The translations under genes and the position numbers were made by a program. Positions 33,037 through 42,782 of a stretch of 64,000 bases of DNA are shown here, in pieces (the stretch's first letter is position 1; every line of letters starts with the position of its first letter). Location: NCBI RefSeq assembly GCF_012933555.1, contig NZ_JABBPK010000001.1, positions 288,001 to 352,000 on the forward strand, written 5' to 3'. This DNA is from Niallia alba. Lineage in GTDB: Bacteria > Bacillota > Bacilli > Bacillales > Cytobacillaceae. The notes below the pieces were generated by a model. It saw only the letters and a list, made by a program, of their open reading frames with translations. It was not told the DNA's origin and searched no databases.

Positions 33037-35082
33037 ATGACAGATAAAACAGTAGCAGATAATCGCTTATTGCATGGTGGAGATTATAATCCTGATCAAT
33101 GGCTCGATTATCCAGAAATATTGAAAGATGATTTACGACTGATGAAACAAGCCAAAACAAATACATTCACATTGGGCGTATTTGCGTGGAGTGCACTTGA
33201 ACCAACAGAAGGTGAATTTCAGTTTGGTTGGCTCGATGAAAGAATCGATGCTATTCACAAAATGGGCGGAAGAGTAATTTTGGCAACACCAAGTGGGGCA
33301 AGACCAGCATGGATGTCGAAAAAATATCCAGAGGTATTAAGAACTTCTGAGAAGCGTACGAAAATGTTGCAGGGGGGACGTCATAACCATTGCTTTTCTT
33401 CTCCCATTTATCGAGAAAAAGTTGCCATCATTAATAGAAAACTAGCAGAACGTTATGGAAATCATCCTGCATTACTAATGTGGCATATTTCTAATGAATT
33501 TAGTGGTGACTGTCATTGTGATTTTTGCCAAGCGAACTTCCGCAGCTGGTTAAAAGATAAGTATGAAACATTGGAAAAACTAAATCATGCTTGGTGGGGA
33601 CCGTTTTGGAGCCATACGATTACTGAGTGGTCGGAAATTGAATCGCCTTCTTCTATTGGAGAGAGTATGGTACATGGATTGAATTTAGATTGGAAGCGTT
33701 TTGTCACTGACCAAACAATTGATTTTTACAAGCATGAAATAGTGCCATTAAGGGAAATCTCTCCATCTATCCCTATTACAACAAACTTTATGGCAGACAC
33801 GCATGATTTAATACCCTTTCAAAGTTTGAATTATAGTGAGTTTGCAAAGCATGTGGATATTGTTAGTTGGGATTGCTATCCTGCTTGGCACAATGATTGG
33901 GAGGAAACAAAGGACTTAGCTGCAAAAGTTGGTTTTATCAATGATTTGTATCGCTCTTTAAAACAACAGCCTTTTCTCATTATGGAAAGTACACCAAGTG
34001 GGGTAAACTGGCATGATGTGAATAAAACGAAGAGACCTGGTATGCATTTGCTATCCTCCATGCAATTTATTGCACATGGTTCAGACAGTGTTCTGTATTT
34101 TCAATGGAGAAAATCAAGAGGATCCTCTGAGAAATTTCACGGGGCAGTAGTGGATCATGATAATAGTGAAACGAATCGAGTCTTTCAAGAGGTTTCAGCA
34201 GTTGGTGGAGCTTTAGAGAAGATTGCTGAAGTAAAGGGAACGCATAAACAAGCAAGAGTAGCAATTGTATATGATTGGGAAAATAACTGGGCTTTAAACG
34301 ATGCACAAGGATTCTCCGATTCAACAAAGCAATATCCTCAAACGTTGCAAAAGCATTATCAAAGTTTTTGGAAAAAGGATATTAGTGTCGATATAGTTAC
34401 ATTAAATCAAGAGCTTGCTTCCTATGATTTAGTTATTGCTCCAATGCTTTATATGATGTCTGACGAGACTATTTCTAAATTAGAAAGCTATGTTTTTAAT
34501 GGAGGGACATTAGTAAGTTCTTATATTAGTGGTCTTGTCGATGATACGGATCTTGCACATCTATCAGGGTGGCCAGCCCCATTAAAACGTATATTTGGCA
34601 TGGAAGTAAAAGAAACAGATACACTTTATCCAAAAGATCGAAATGCGCTTATTTATAATGGAAAGCAATATGAAATAAAGGATTACTGTACTATTTTTGA
34701 AAATAAGGAAGCAGATGTTTTAGCAACTTATATGGAAGACTTTTATCAAGGAAATCCTGCAGTTGTAAAAAACAGCTATGGTAAAGGAAAAACTTATTTT
34801 ATAGGGGCTAGAACAGAACAGTCCTTTTTAGACGATCTCTATGAAGAAATTCAACAGGAAGTAAAGCTTCATACAGAAACTAACATTTTGCATGAAGAAG
34901 GTGTGTCTGTTCAAACAAGAGAATCAGACGATTACTATTACTTCTTTGTGATGAATTTTACCGAACAAAAGCAAACCATTATGTTAAAGGAATCCTTCTA
35001 TGATTTGCTTACACAGGAAACAATAGATGAGCATGTAGAGCTTTCCCCTTATGAAGTAATGGTATTGAGAAAAGAAAAGTAA
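33037..35082 (+). CDS. ganA: Beta-galactosidase, glycoside hydrolase family 42
   Basis: 681 aa cytoplasmic enzyme cleaving terminal galactose from imported galactooligosaccharides. GH42 features: the acid/base Glu154 in WHISNEF, the nucleophile Glu317 in LIMESTPSG, and the zinc cysteines 119, 159, 161 and 164 (HNHCF and CHCDFC). A trimerisation domain (VAIVYDWENNWAL onward) and a C-terminal beta domain follow. No signal peptide. Last gene of the operon: the ganB endo-galactanase of B. subtilis is absent, so this strain may use short oligosaccharides rather than galactan. Start behind GGAGGG. Confidence 0.95.
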   Translation: MTDKTVADNRLLHGGDYNPDQWLDYPEILKDDLRLMKQAKTNTFTLGVFAWSALEPTEGEFQFGWLDERIDAIHKMGGRVILATPSGARPAWMSKKYPEVLRTSEKRTKMLQGGRHNHCFSSPIYREKVAIINRKLAERYGNHPALLMWHISNEFSGDCHCDFCQANFRSWLKDKYETLEKLNHAWWGPFWSHTITEWSEIESPSSIGESMVHGLNLDWKRFVTDQTIDFYKHEIVPLREISPSIPITTNFMADTHDLIPFQSLNYSEFAKHVDIVSWDCYPAWHNDWEETKDLAAKVGFINDLYRSLKQQPFLIMESTPSGVNWHDVNKTKRPGMHLLSSMQFIAHGSDSVLYFQWRKSRGSSEKFHGAVVDHDNSETNRVFQEVSAVGGALEKIAEVKGTHKQARVAIVYDWENNWALNDAQGFSDSTKQYPQTLQKHYQSFWKKDISVDIVTLNQELASYDLVIAPMLYMMSDETISKLESYVFNGGTLVSSYISGLVDDTDLAHLSGWPAPLKRIFGMEVKETDTLYPKDRNALIYNGKQYEIKDYCTIFENKEADVLATYMEDFYQGNPAVVKNSYGKGKTYFIGARTEQSFLDDLYEEIQQEVKLHTETNILHEEGVSVQTRESDDYYYFFVMNFTEQKQTIMLKESFYDLLTQETIDEHVELSPYEVMVLRKEK

Positions 35083-35095
35083 TTTGCTGATGATG

Positions 35096-35128
35096 AAGGG
35101 ACGACAGGGAAGTACTGTTGTCCTTTTT
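35096..35128 (+). terminator. Terminator of the gan operon
   Basis: AAGGGACGACAG pairs with CTGTTGTCCTTTT (G-T allowed) 13 bases after the ganA stop, ending in five T. Confidence 0.8.
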
Positions 35129-35136
35129 GCTAGTTC

Positions 35137-36033
35137 CTAAGTAGCAACCATCGCACCACCGTTTACATGAATTGTTTGCCCTGTGATATAAGAACCGTCA
35201 TCGGAGGCAAGTAGCACATATACCGGGGCGATTTCATATGGCTGGCCAGCGCGCTTCATTGGTACATCCGTACCTAAAATGGCAATACTTTCGGCAGGTT
35301 TGGTTGCAGGCTGGATCGGTGTCCAAAATGGACCTGGAGCCACCGCATTAACTCGAATTTCTTCGCTTACAAGATTATTAGCGAGTGCTCTTGTATAGCT
35401 AACAATCGCACCTTTTGTAGTTGCGTAATCGATCATTTTACTTGCACCGATATAGGCAACAACTGACGTCGTGTTGACAATGCTAGCTCCTTTTTTTAAA
35501 TGAGGTAAGGTGGCTTTTGTTAAATGGAAATAGGAATGAATGTTAACATCAAAGGTCAATTCCCATTGTTCATCTGTTATTGACATTAAGTCCTCTTGTA
35601 AAAATTGGACAGCTACATTATTTACTAGAATATTGATTTTTCCAAACGCCTCTAACGTTTTTTGCACAATGAATTCACAGTGTTCTTTTCTTCGTAAGTC
35701 TCCTGGAATAAGCAAGCATGAACTGCCGTAATGCTCGATTGCCTGTTTCGTTGTTTCTGCATCTGTATGCTCATCGTAATAAGAGATAACGATATTTGCC
35801 TCCTCTTTTGCAAAGGCCACTGCCACCGCTCTTCCGATGCCACTATCTCCCCCGGATATAATAGCGGTACGACCTTTTAATTTACCTGTTCCAATATAAT
35901 TGGGATTATCAAAAATGGGAAGGGGTTCCATAAGGTATTCAAAGCCAGGCTGTCTTGTTTGGTGTTGAGGCGGAAAAGTCCATTTCATCTCTTCACATTT
36001 TGTTTCCGATCCATAATATTTTTTCTTCGTCAC
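35137..36033 (-). CDS. SDR oxidoreductase of the general-stress-protein-39 (YdaD/YhxC) type
   Basis: 298 aa from the GTG at 36033, 8 nt behind GGAGG; longer in-frame starts run into the cupin gene. The N-terminal 45 residues (FPPQHQTRQPGFEYLMEPLP, then IFDNPNYIGTGKLKGR) are the lead-in typical of this subgroup. The cofactor loop is SGGDSGIGRAV, the NAG equivalent NNVAV, and the catalytic pair YATTK. The end ITGQTIHVNGG is standard. Members are sigma-B stress or spore proteins in B. subtilis. It follows the cupin gene by 22 nt, probably in one operon. Confidence 0.88.
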   Translation of the reverse strand: MTKKKYYGSETKCEEMKWTFPPQHQTRQPGFEYLMEPLPIFDNPNYIGTGKLKGRTAIISGGDSGIGRAVAVAFAKEEANIVISYYDEHTDAETTKQAIEHYGSSCLLIPGDLRRKEHCEFIVQKTLEAFGKINILVNNVAVQFLQEDLMSITDEQWELTFDVNIHSYFHLTKATLPHLKKGASIVNTTSVVAYIGASKMIDYATTKGAIVSYTRALANNLVSEEIRVNAVAPGPFWTPIQPATKPAESIAILGTDVPMKRAGQPYEIAPVYVLLASDDGSYITGQTIHVNGGAMVAT

Positions 36034-36055
36034 GGTGTTAACCTCCAAATCACAT

Positions 36056-36676
36056 TTAATAAGGGGTAGGCGGAGGGGAGAGATCAATATAAGGATGGGT
36101 AGTAGGTGAAGGCTGCGTGACATGGTGTGGATGGTTCATTGTGCCGCCATGTTGATTACAGTTTAGTGGTGGTCCAAGAATAGTGGATTGATTAATAGGT
36201 GCAATCGCATTTGCATAAGCCGCTTCATTTACACAATAAGCTCTGTTAGCAATCTCTTTAGGCAAAAAGCGGAGAAAATCAGAGCCATAAACAATATCCG
36301 GTGTTGGTTGATCAAAAATAGTAAGAAAATGAGTATTGTTTCTCAATGCAACAATCCAGTGAAACCATCCTTTAGGGAACTGAGAAGCCTGCCCTGGTTT
36401 TACATGATAAGTCATAATACTTTGCGTAAAAGGATTGAAGACAGATGTTATTACTTCCCCGCTAATGACAAAAACAAGTTCATTTACATTTGTATGCCAG
36501 TGCGGCTGTACGATGATTCCTTGATTTAGATGCACATTGAATAACCCAGTATGTATAGCTGGTAATTGATCAGAAAATAATTGTGTAATGTAATTATAGG
36601 AATCCCTTTTATAATTCACAGACTGAGTTGAATCGCCAAAGAGCTGAAAGGAAGGAGAAGCTGGATTAACAGACAT
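36056..36676 (-). CDS. Cupin-domain protein
   Basis: 206 aa from the ATG at 36676 behind AGGAGG. One cupin barrel: motif 1 is HWHTNVNELVFVISGE (metal ligands H-x-H and Glu), motif 2 lies around KPGQASQFPKGWFHWI with a His. The last 40 residues are rich in His and Pro (NCNQHGGTMNHPHHVTQPSP). The barrel resembles half of an oxalate-decarboxylase-like protein; activity cannot be stated. Precedes the SDR gene on the same strand. Confidence 0.82.
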   Translation of the reverse strand: MSVNPASPSFQLFGDSTQSVNYKRDSYNYITQLFSDQLPAIHTGLFNVHLNQGIIVQPHWHTNVNELVFVISGEVITSVFNPFTQSIMTYHVKPGQASQFPKGWFHWIVALRNNTHFLTIFDQPTPDIVYGSDFLRFLPKEIANRAYCVNEAAYANAIAPINQSTILGPPLNCNQHGGTMNHPHHVTQPSPTTHPYIDLSPPPTPY

Positions 36677-36824
36677 AATGTAGCCTCCTAGTTGTTTAGT
36701 AGAGAATTTTTCATGTATTACAAGCTTAAATATATACAAAATTAGGTTGGCCTATGAGTGGAAAATTAGTTTGTTTTATAGTGGACTGAAATGCAATGGT
36801 GGAAAATCTCATGAAAATATAGAT

Positions 36825-37300
36825 ATATCAGCCAAAGCGGTGGGGAAATCAGCCAAACAATGAAAATATCAGCCAAAGCGGTGGGGAAATCAGCCAAACA
36901 ATGAAAATATCAGCCAAAGCGGTGGGGAAATCAGCCAAACAATGAAAATATCAGCCAAAGCGGTGGGGAAATCAGCCAAACATCGAAAATATCAGCCAAA
37001 GCGGTGGGGAAATCAGCCAAACATCGAAAATATCAGCCAAAGCAACAAGGAAATCAGCCAAACATCGAAAATATCAGCCAAAGCAGCAAGGAAATCAGCC
37101 AAACATCGAAAATATCAGCCAAAGCAGCAAGGAAATCAGCCAAACTCCGAAAATATCAGCCAAAGCAGCAAGGAAATCAGCCAAACATCGAAAATATCAG
37201 CCAAAGCAACAAGGAAATCAGCCAAACATCGAAAATATCAGCCAAAGCAGCAAGGAAATCAGCCAAACATCGAAAATATCAGCCAAACCAGCAAACATAA
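36825..37300. repeat. Tandem array of a 41-bp unit, about 11.5 copies
   Basis: The start ATATCAGCCAAA recurs at 36825, 36866, 36907, 36948 and onward every 41 bp. Each unit holds two ATCAGCCAAA half-repeats 20-21 bp apart. The first five units carry GCGGTGGGG between halves and the later ones GCAACAAGG or GCAGCAAGG, so two sub-families expanded in blocks. Because 41 is not a multiple of 3, the array stays open in all plus-strand frames and mimics Lys/Ser/Gln-rich proteins without a ribosome site. It lies between the cysI terminator and the cupin gene. Confidence 0.92.
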
Positions 37301-37326
37301 CGATACCCCACCACCAACCTCAATCC

Positions 37327-37366
37327 CAAAAAACACCACCCAATCAAAAATGATTAAAGTGGTGTC
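37327..37366 (-). terminator. Terminator of cysJI
   Basis: On the minus strand GACACCAC faces GTGGTGTTTTTT (37334-37339 against 37359-37364), 14 bases after the cysI stop. Confidence 0.75.
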
Positions 37367-37379
37367 AACTATTCAACAA

Positions 37380-39104
37380 TCAATCGTGAAAATTAGTACC
37401 ATCTGTTACTTCTTTAACAACGCCAGCGCGTATGACAAAATCTCCAAAATGTTCATGTTCTAGGCGTTCTTTTGCATAACGAGGGAGCAGCACACGGAGC
37501 TCTGAAAGGATTTCTTCCTCGCCAACATTTTCGCGATAGAGTTTGCTTAAGCGACTTCCATTAAAGGCAGCTCCTAAATACATATTGTATTTTCCGGGAC
37601 CTTTCCCGATAAAACCAATTTCTCCTAAAGCATGGCGGGCACAGCCGTTAGGACAGCCAGTCATACGAATGGTAATCTCTTCTTCGCGCAATCCATTTTC
37701 ATCAATAATTTTCTCAATCTTATCAATTAATACTGGTAAATATCGCTCTGCTTCGGCCATGGCTAGTCCGCAAGTTGGTAGTGATACACAAGCGATTGAA
37801 TTACGGCGTAGAGCAGAGAAAAGCTTTCCATCCATTATGCCGTATTGTTCTATTAAATTAGCAATTTTCTTTTTATTACGGCTTGAAACATTAGCGATAA
37901 CCAGGTTTTGATTGGCAGTTAATCGGAAATCTCCAGTGTGTACTTTAGCAATTTCACGTAATCCGGTCATTAAAGGATAGTTCTCATAATCTTTAATACG
38001 ACCGCCTTCCACAAATAAAGTGAAATGCCATTTTCCCTTGATGCCTTTTTCCCAGCCATAGCGATCTCCATTATGATCGAAGCGGAATTCTCTTGCTTCT
38101 TGTAGCTTCCAACCTAATCGATTTTCTAGTTCTTCTACTACATTCTCTAAACCAAGGCGATCCACGGTATATTTGAAACGAGCATTTTTACGAACAGAAC
38201 GATTACCGTAATCACGTTGGATCGTAATTACTTTTTCAGCAATCTCAAGAATTTGCTCTGGAGTACAATACCCAATCACTTTTGCAAGCTGAGGGTAAGT
38301 TGCTTTGTCTCCATGAGTCATTCCCATCCCACCGCCGATTGCTACATTGAATCCAACTAATTTTTGATCTTCTGTAATAGCAATAAACCCAAGATCCTGA
38401 GAAAAAACATCAATATCATTGGAAGGAGGAACGGCAATACCAATTTTAAATTTTCTAGGCAAGTAAAGTTTTCCGTACATTGGCTCTACTTCAGTTTCCT
38501 CCACTGTTGGAGAGAAAGCAACTTTTTCCTGATCTAACCAAAGTTCATGATAAGCGCGTGTACGAGGTAATAAATGATCACTTAATTTTTGAGACCATTC
38601 ATAAACCTCACTATGTAACTCTGATTGATACGGATTTGGGTTACACATAACATTACGGTTTACGTCTCCACAAGCAGCAATTGTATCAAGCAAGGATTGA
38701 TGAATATCTTGAATAGTTTGTTTCATATTCCATTTTAAAATGCCATGCATTTGGAAAGCTTGGCGTGTGGTTAATTTTAATGTATGATTTCCATATTTTT
38801 GAGCTAAATCATCCATTGTCAACCATTGAGCAGGTGTTGCTACTCCACCTGGAGTTCGAACACGGAGCATAAATTGGTAGGCAGGCTCTAGCTTTTGTTT
38901 AGCTCTTTCATTGCGAATATCACGGTCATCCTGCAAATAACTGCCATGGAATTTCATTAAACGGTTATCATCTTCTGAAATACCAGAGCTTATTTCTTCT
39001 TCCATGGATTCTTTTAATGTGCCACGTAAATAATTACTTTCTTCTTTAATTCGTTCCACATCACTTGGTGATCCATCTGGTGCTTTTAATACTTGTTTAG
39101 CCAT
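37380..39104 (-). CDS. cysI: Assimilatory sulfite reductase, hemoprotein subunit
   Basis: 574 aa enzyme reducing sulfite to sulfide with six electrons from CysJ. The [4Fe-4S]-siroheme ligands appear as CVSLPTC (C-x5-C) and GCPNGC (C-x3-C) in the C-terminal half. The duplicated sulfite-reductase repeats are visible ([13 protein letters not shown] and [12 protein letters not shown]). Its length is close to E. coli CysI (570). Lies 31 bases after cysJ in one operon. The siroheme it needs can be made by the sumT-sirB-sirC genes at 48-50 kb. Confidence 0.96.
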   Translation of the reverse strand: MAKQVLKAPDGSPSDVERIKEESNYLRGTLKESMEEEISSGISEDDNRLMKFHGSYLQDDRDIRNERAKQKLEPAYQFMLRVRTPGGVATPAQWLTMDDLAQKYGNHTLKLTTRQAFQMHGILKWNMKQTIQDIHQSLLDTIAACGDVNRNVMCNPNPYQSELHSEVYEWSQKLSDHLLPRTRAYHELWLDQEKVAFSPTVEETEVEPMYGKLYLPRKFKIGIAVPPSNDIDVFSQDLGFIAITEDQKLVGFNVAIGGGMGMTHGDKATYPQLAKVIGYCTPEQILEIAEKVITIQRDYGNRSVRKNARFKYTVDRLGLENVVEELENRLGWKLQEAREFRFDHNGDRYGWEKGIKGKWHFTLFVEGGRIKDYENYPLMTGLREIAKVHTGDFRLTANQNLVIANVSSRNKKKIANLIEQYGIMDGKLFSALRRNSIACVSLPTCGLAMAEAERYLPVLIDKIEKIIDENGLREEEITIRMTGCPNGCARHALGEIGFIGKGPGKYNMYLGAAFNGSRLSKLYRENVGEEEILSELRVLLPRYAKERLEHEHFGDFVIRAGVVKEVTDGTNFHD

Positions 39105-39135
39105 TTATAGAAAACTCCTTTCCTGTAAAAATTAA

Positions 39136-40959
39136 TTAATAAACGTCACGTTGATAACGCTTGTTTTGAATCATAGCTGCTACATATTCTTCCGCTTTTT
39201 CTAAAGACATTTGGCCTTCTTTTTGAATAATAGCAAGAAGTGTTTGATGTACATCATGTGCCATATGCTTTTCATCTCCACAAATATAGAGAACTGCCCC
39301 GTCCTCTAGCCATTCAAATAGCTCTTTGCTATGTTCAAGCATACGATGCTGAACGTAAACCTTTTCTGCTTTATCTCGAGAAAAAGCGATATTCAATTTC
39401 GTTAACACGCCATCCTTAAGCCAATTTTGCCATTCTGTTTGATAGAGAAAGTCTGTTACGAAATGCTGGTCTCCAAAAAATAGCCACGATTTTCCTTGTG
39501 CACCAATTTCCTCTCTTTCTTGCATAAAAGAACGGAATGGGGCAACGCCTGTTCCAGGTCCGACCATAATAATAGGTGTTTCTGGATTTTCAGGAAGTTT
39601 GAAATTTTCATTGTTTTGGATATAGATAGGCAGCTTATCACCTGGCTGGATACGTTCTGCTATTTGAACCGAACAAACGCCATTGCGATCTCTTCCGTTT
39701 GCGTGGTAACGAACTGCCCCGATTGTTAAATGTGCTTCATCAGGATTTGCTTTGTAGCTACTGGCAATCGAATAAAGCCGAGTAGGCAGCTTACGAAGCA
39801 AGGATACAAATGTTTGAGCATTTGTGTCTAATGGACCAAACTCACGGATAAGATCTAATAAGTCTCGACCATTCATATAATCTTTTAATTTTTCCTCGTT
39901 TCCTTTACCTAGCAATGCAGCTAAAGACTTATTAGCTGTTATTGCGGAAAACTTTTGTAATAGTGGCTTTGTTAAAACGGTAATTTCGTAGTAGGTTAAT
40001 AGAGCTTCACGAAAAGCGAGCACTTCACCTTGTTTATTGATCGTTACACTTTCTGTTGGTGAGAAGTCTAGCTCTTTTATTAAAAGGTCGACCAGCTCTG
40101 GATCATTGTTTGGAAATATTCCAAGGCTATCGCCTGGTTCGTAGGAAATTCCAGAATCCTCAAGAGAAAGTTCAACATGGAATGTTTCTTTATTTGAACC
40201 GCGACCATTCAAATTAATGACATCAAGTACTTCAGCATAATACGGATTGGTGCGGGAGTAGCCAGAATCTTGGACAGATGTTGGTGCTGTATTTACTGTA
40301 TTGGTGACTGTTGACTTCGATTGGAGATTTAAGCCACTTACTACACCTTCAAACCACTCATTTGCCGGTTCATCATAATCAAGATCGCAATCTACACGTG
40401 GGTAAAGTCTGATTCCGCCTAATTCCTCTAAACGCTTATCAAATTGTTTGCCTGTTTCACAAAAGAACTCATAAGAACTATCGCCAAGCGCCAATACGGA
40501 GTACTGGAGACCCTCTAGCTTTGGTGCGCGTTTTCCATGTAGAAATTCGTGGAATGCTATTGCTGTATCTGGCGGGTCACCTTCGCCATGTGTACTAACA
40601 ATAATAAGAAGATTTTGTATTTTTTTAAGATTATTAGGCTTAAAGTCACTCATTGATTGCACAGTAACATTAAATCCGTTTTCTTTTAAACGGTTACCAT
40701 GATTTTTGGTAAGATTTTGTGCATTGCCTGTTTGAGAACCAAAAAGAATTGTAATGTCTTTGGTAATTGGCTTTGCTGCCTTTTGTTCTGTTATTTCAGT
40801 TGTTAAGTTAGGTAATTCTGCTGTTGCCACTGTTGTCGTGGAAGCAGATAAATAGCCACTTAGCCAAATTTTTTGTGATTCTGTTAAAGTTGGTAATAGG
40901 CTGTTTAATAATTCAGTTTGTTCTTGATTAAATGGGCTGTTTATTACTTGAAGCTGCAA
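39136..40959 (-). CDS. cysJ: Assimilatory sulfite reductase, flavoprotein subunit
   Basis: 607 aa from the TTG at 40959, 6 nt behind GAGGTG, giving an N-terminus MQLQVINSPFNQEQ that matches B. subtilis CysJ as recalled; the GTG at 40968 is too close. Domains: flavodoxin (FMN; LFGSQTGNAQN, about 75-210), FAD-binding (RLYSIASS, GVCSVQIAER) and NADPH-binding (IMVGPGTGVAPFRSF), ending KRYQRDVY. It passes electrons from NADPH to CysI. The divergent neighbour is a CysL-type activator. Confidence 0.95.
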   Translation of the reverse strand: MQLQVINSPFNQEQTELLNSLLPTLTESQKIWLSGYLSASTTTVATAELPNLTTEITEQKAAKPITKDITILFGSQTGNAQNLTKNHGNRLKENGFNVTVQSMSDFKPNNLKKIQNLLIIVSTHGEGDPPDTAIAFHEFLHGKRAPKLEGLQYSVLALGDSSYEFFCETGKQFDKRLEELGGIRLYPRVDCDLDYDEPANEWFEGVVSGLNLQSKSTVTNTVNTAPTSVQDSGYSRTNPYYAEVLDVINLNGRGSNKETFHVELSLEDSGISYEPGDSLGIFPNNDPELVDLLIKELDFSPTESVTINKQGEVLAFREALLTYYEITVLTKPLLQKFSAITANKSLAALLGKGNEEKLKDYMNGRDLLDLIREFGPLDTNAQTFVSLLRKLPTRLYSIASSYKANPDEAHLTIGAVRYHANGRDRNGVCSVQIAERIQPGDKLPIYIQNNENFKLPENPETPIIMVGPGTGVAPFRSFMQEREEIGAQGKSWLFFGDQHFVTDFLYQTEWQNWLKDGVLTKLNIAFSRDKAEKVYVQHRMLEHSKELFEWLEDGAVLYICGDEKHMAHDVHQTLLAIIQKEGQMSLEKAEEYVAAMIQNKRYQRDVY

Positions 40960-41701
40960 CACTTTCACCTCGCATAGATAATAACGTTTCTTGGCATTGT
41001 TTGATTAGTAAGATAATTCTTGAGATTCATTTTATAATGAAAAGGGAGGATTGTCACTGTATATTTATTAATCCTATCAGACAAATCGGATTAGAAAAAC
41101 AAAAGAAGCCTGTTACTATTTGGAACAAGCAGTGGAATAATGTTTTTCTAAGGTTGTTTTCGTAAAGTTTGTTGCGATTACCCGTAGCCGGAATACACTT
41201 CGCTTTCCGTGGGGCTCGCTCTGAGCCTCCTCAGCTTCGCCTGCGGGGTCTCAGGCTGTCTCGCTAATCCCCGTGGCCTCTTCGTGTATTTCGGCTGCTC
41301 CATTTTTCCAACTAATTCTTTTTTTTCGATTGATAAAACAACAATCCTTTAGAAAAAAGCCTTTTCTAAAAGCCTTTCATCTATTCCAAAAGCTAAGGAT
41401 TGGATAGATGTCTTTTAGAATCACCATCTAATAGTAGATTTATCTAACTAGTGACTGAAAGTTGGATAGGCGACAAGACGTTAAAACGCCAAAAACAAGC
41501 CAAACATAAAGAAAAACGCCTAAACCATCCTCATATGACACGTATTCTAATTGTACTTTACTGCAAATAAAGGAATTAGTAAAATACATATAAATAATTG
41601 CAACTATTAGTAATTTTAATAATTGGCTACTATCCTTCTCATTCAAAAAAGCGGAAGTAACAACTCATCTAAACTAGTTAAACCATATGGAGGAAAAAAT
41701 C
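40960..41701. other. 742-bp gap between cysJ and cysL
   Basis: Holds the divergent control region of cysJI, a GC-rich MITE-like palindrome at 41186-41297, and AT-rich sequence with partial inverted repeats (AATCCTTTAG near 41350, CTAAGGATTG near 41392). CysL-binding motifs could not be fixed. An open frame at 41440-41646 (minus) has no ribosome site and looks spurious. Confidence 0.6.
41186..41297. repeat. GC-rich MITE-like palindromic element
   Basis: Outer arms AGCCGGAATACAC (from 41186) and GTGTATTTCGGCT (to 41297) bound about 112 bp with CGCTTTCCGTGGGG, CTCTGAGCCTCCTCAGCTTC, GCCTGCGGGGTCTCAGG and TCTCGCTAATCCCC. It is far richer in GC than its surroundings. I recall near-identical blocks dispersed in many Bacillaceae genomes. 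It lies in the cysJ-cysL gap. Confidence 0.7.
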
Positions 41702-42595
41702 ATGCAGTATGATGCCTTAAAAATATTTGTAACACTTGTTGAAGTGAAAAATTTTACAAAGACAGCAGAAATGTTGCTGATGTCACAGCCAAGTGTTAGT
41801 TTGCATATAAAGAATCTCGAAAAAGAATTTCAAACAAAATTACTGGACCGCTCACCCAAGTATCTAAAGGTAACCCCAACAGGTCAAATGCTATATGATT
41901 GTGCGGTTCAGATGATACGCTTATATGAGCAGACAAGACAGCATATTACAGAGCACCATCATGCGATAAAAGGGGAGCTTAAAATAGGTGCGAGCTTTAC
42001 AATTGGTGAATATATACTCCCTTCTTTATTACTTGATTTGCAACAGCAGCATCCTGAGTTGCAAATACAAGCAACGATTGGGAATACGGAGGAAATTGTG
42101 GAAGCGGTAAGATTGTATGAAGTAGATATTGGCTTAATTGAAGGACAGACAAACAATAAGGAATTGCAGGTTGTGCCTTTTATGGAGGATGAGTTATTTA
42201 TTGTTGCATCTGTCCATCACCCGCTAGCAAAGCGAGAGCAAGTTTCGATTTCAGAACTCCATGATCAAGCATGGATTACAAGAGAGGTCGGATCGGGGAC
42301 AAGGGAATACTTGAATCATGTTATTCGTTCCAATGGACTAAGAGCAAAATCATTTTTGACAATTAGCAGTAATCAAGGAATTAAGGAAACCATTATTAAT
42401 GGGTATGGCTTATCTCTTTTATCCAAAAGTGTAATAGAAAGAGATGTAAAGAATGGGAACCTGTGTATTATCCCAGTAGTAAATACTCGTTTTACAAGAA
42501 GATTATCCTATCTATTTGCTCCAATTATGAAGGAGAAGCAAAATGTTCTTACATTTATGGAAACTCTTAAAGCGACATTTCCTTATACAGAGTAA
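41702..42595 (+). CDS. cysL: LysR-family activator of cysJI
   Basis: 297 aa from ATG 41702, 8 nt behind TGGAGGA; the ATG at 41687 overlaps the ribosome site. LysR helix-turn-helix: ALKIFVTLVEVKNFTKTAEM and SQPSVSLHIKNLEKEF (residues 4-45). The effector domain follows (GELKIGASFTIGEYILPSLL). The length and divergent position next to cysJI agree with B. subtilis CysL, which activates cysJI; CysL there lies elsewhere on the chromosome, so the direct link here is informative. Confidence 0.86.
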   Translation: MQYDALKIFVTLVEVKNFTKTAEMLLMSQPSVSLHIKNLEKEFQTKLLDRSPKYLKVTPTGQMLYDCAVQMIRLYEQTRQHITEHHHAIKGELKIGASFTIGEYILPSLLLDLQQQHPELQIQATIGNTEEIVEAVRLYEVDIGLIEGQTNNKELQVVPFMEDELFIVASVHHPLAKREQVSISELHDQAWITREVGSGTREYLNHVIRSNGLRAKSFLTISSNQGIKETIINGYGLSLLSKSVIERDVKNGNLCIIPVVNTRFTRRLSYLFAPIMKEKQNVLTFMETLKATFPYTE

Positions 42596-42782
42596 GTAAC
42601 ATTGTCTAGGTGAAATGTATAACTGGAAGTAATTAGTTCCATCCTATAAAGGAAAAAGCAGAAATTCCTTCTATAATCATAGAAAAATGACTAGCGTTTG
42701 TAGTATGATAACAAAGGAATTTTATTATATAGAAGAAAAAGTGATGAACCTTCCTTTTTCTAATAAGGAGAACTACTCGCAG

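Noticed and set aside
36825-37300. Possible CRISPR array because of regular short repeats
   Set aside because: The whole 41-bp unit is repeated and there are no unique spacers. No cas genes are nearby.
36942-37463. 173-codon basic, repetitive open frame
   Set aside because: It is produced by the 41-bp tandem array, which is open in several frames, and it has no ribosome site. It also runs into the 3' end of cysI.
41440-41646. 68-codon open frame in the cysJ-cysL gap
   Set aside because: It has no ribosome site, no known motif and lies in AT-rich intergenic sequence.
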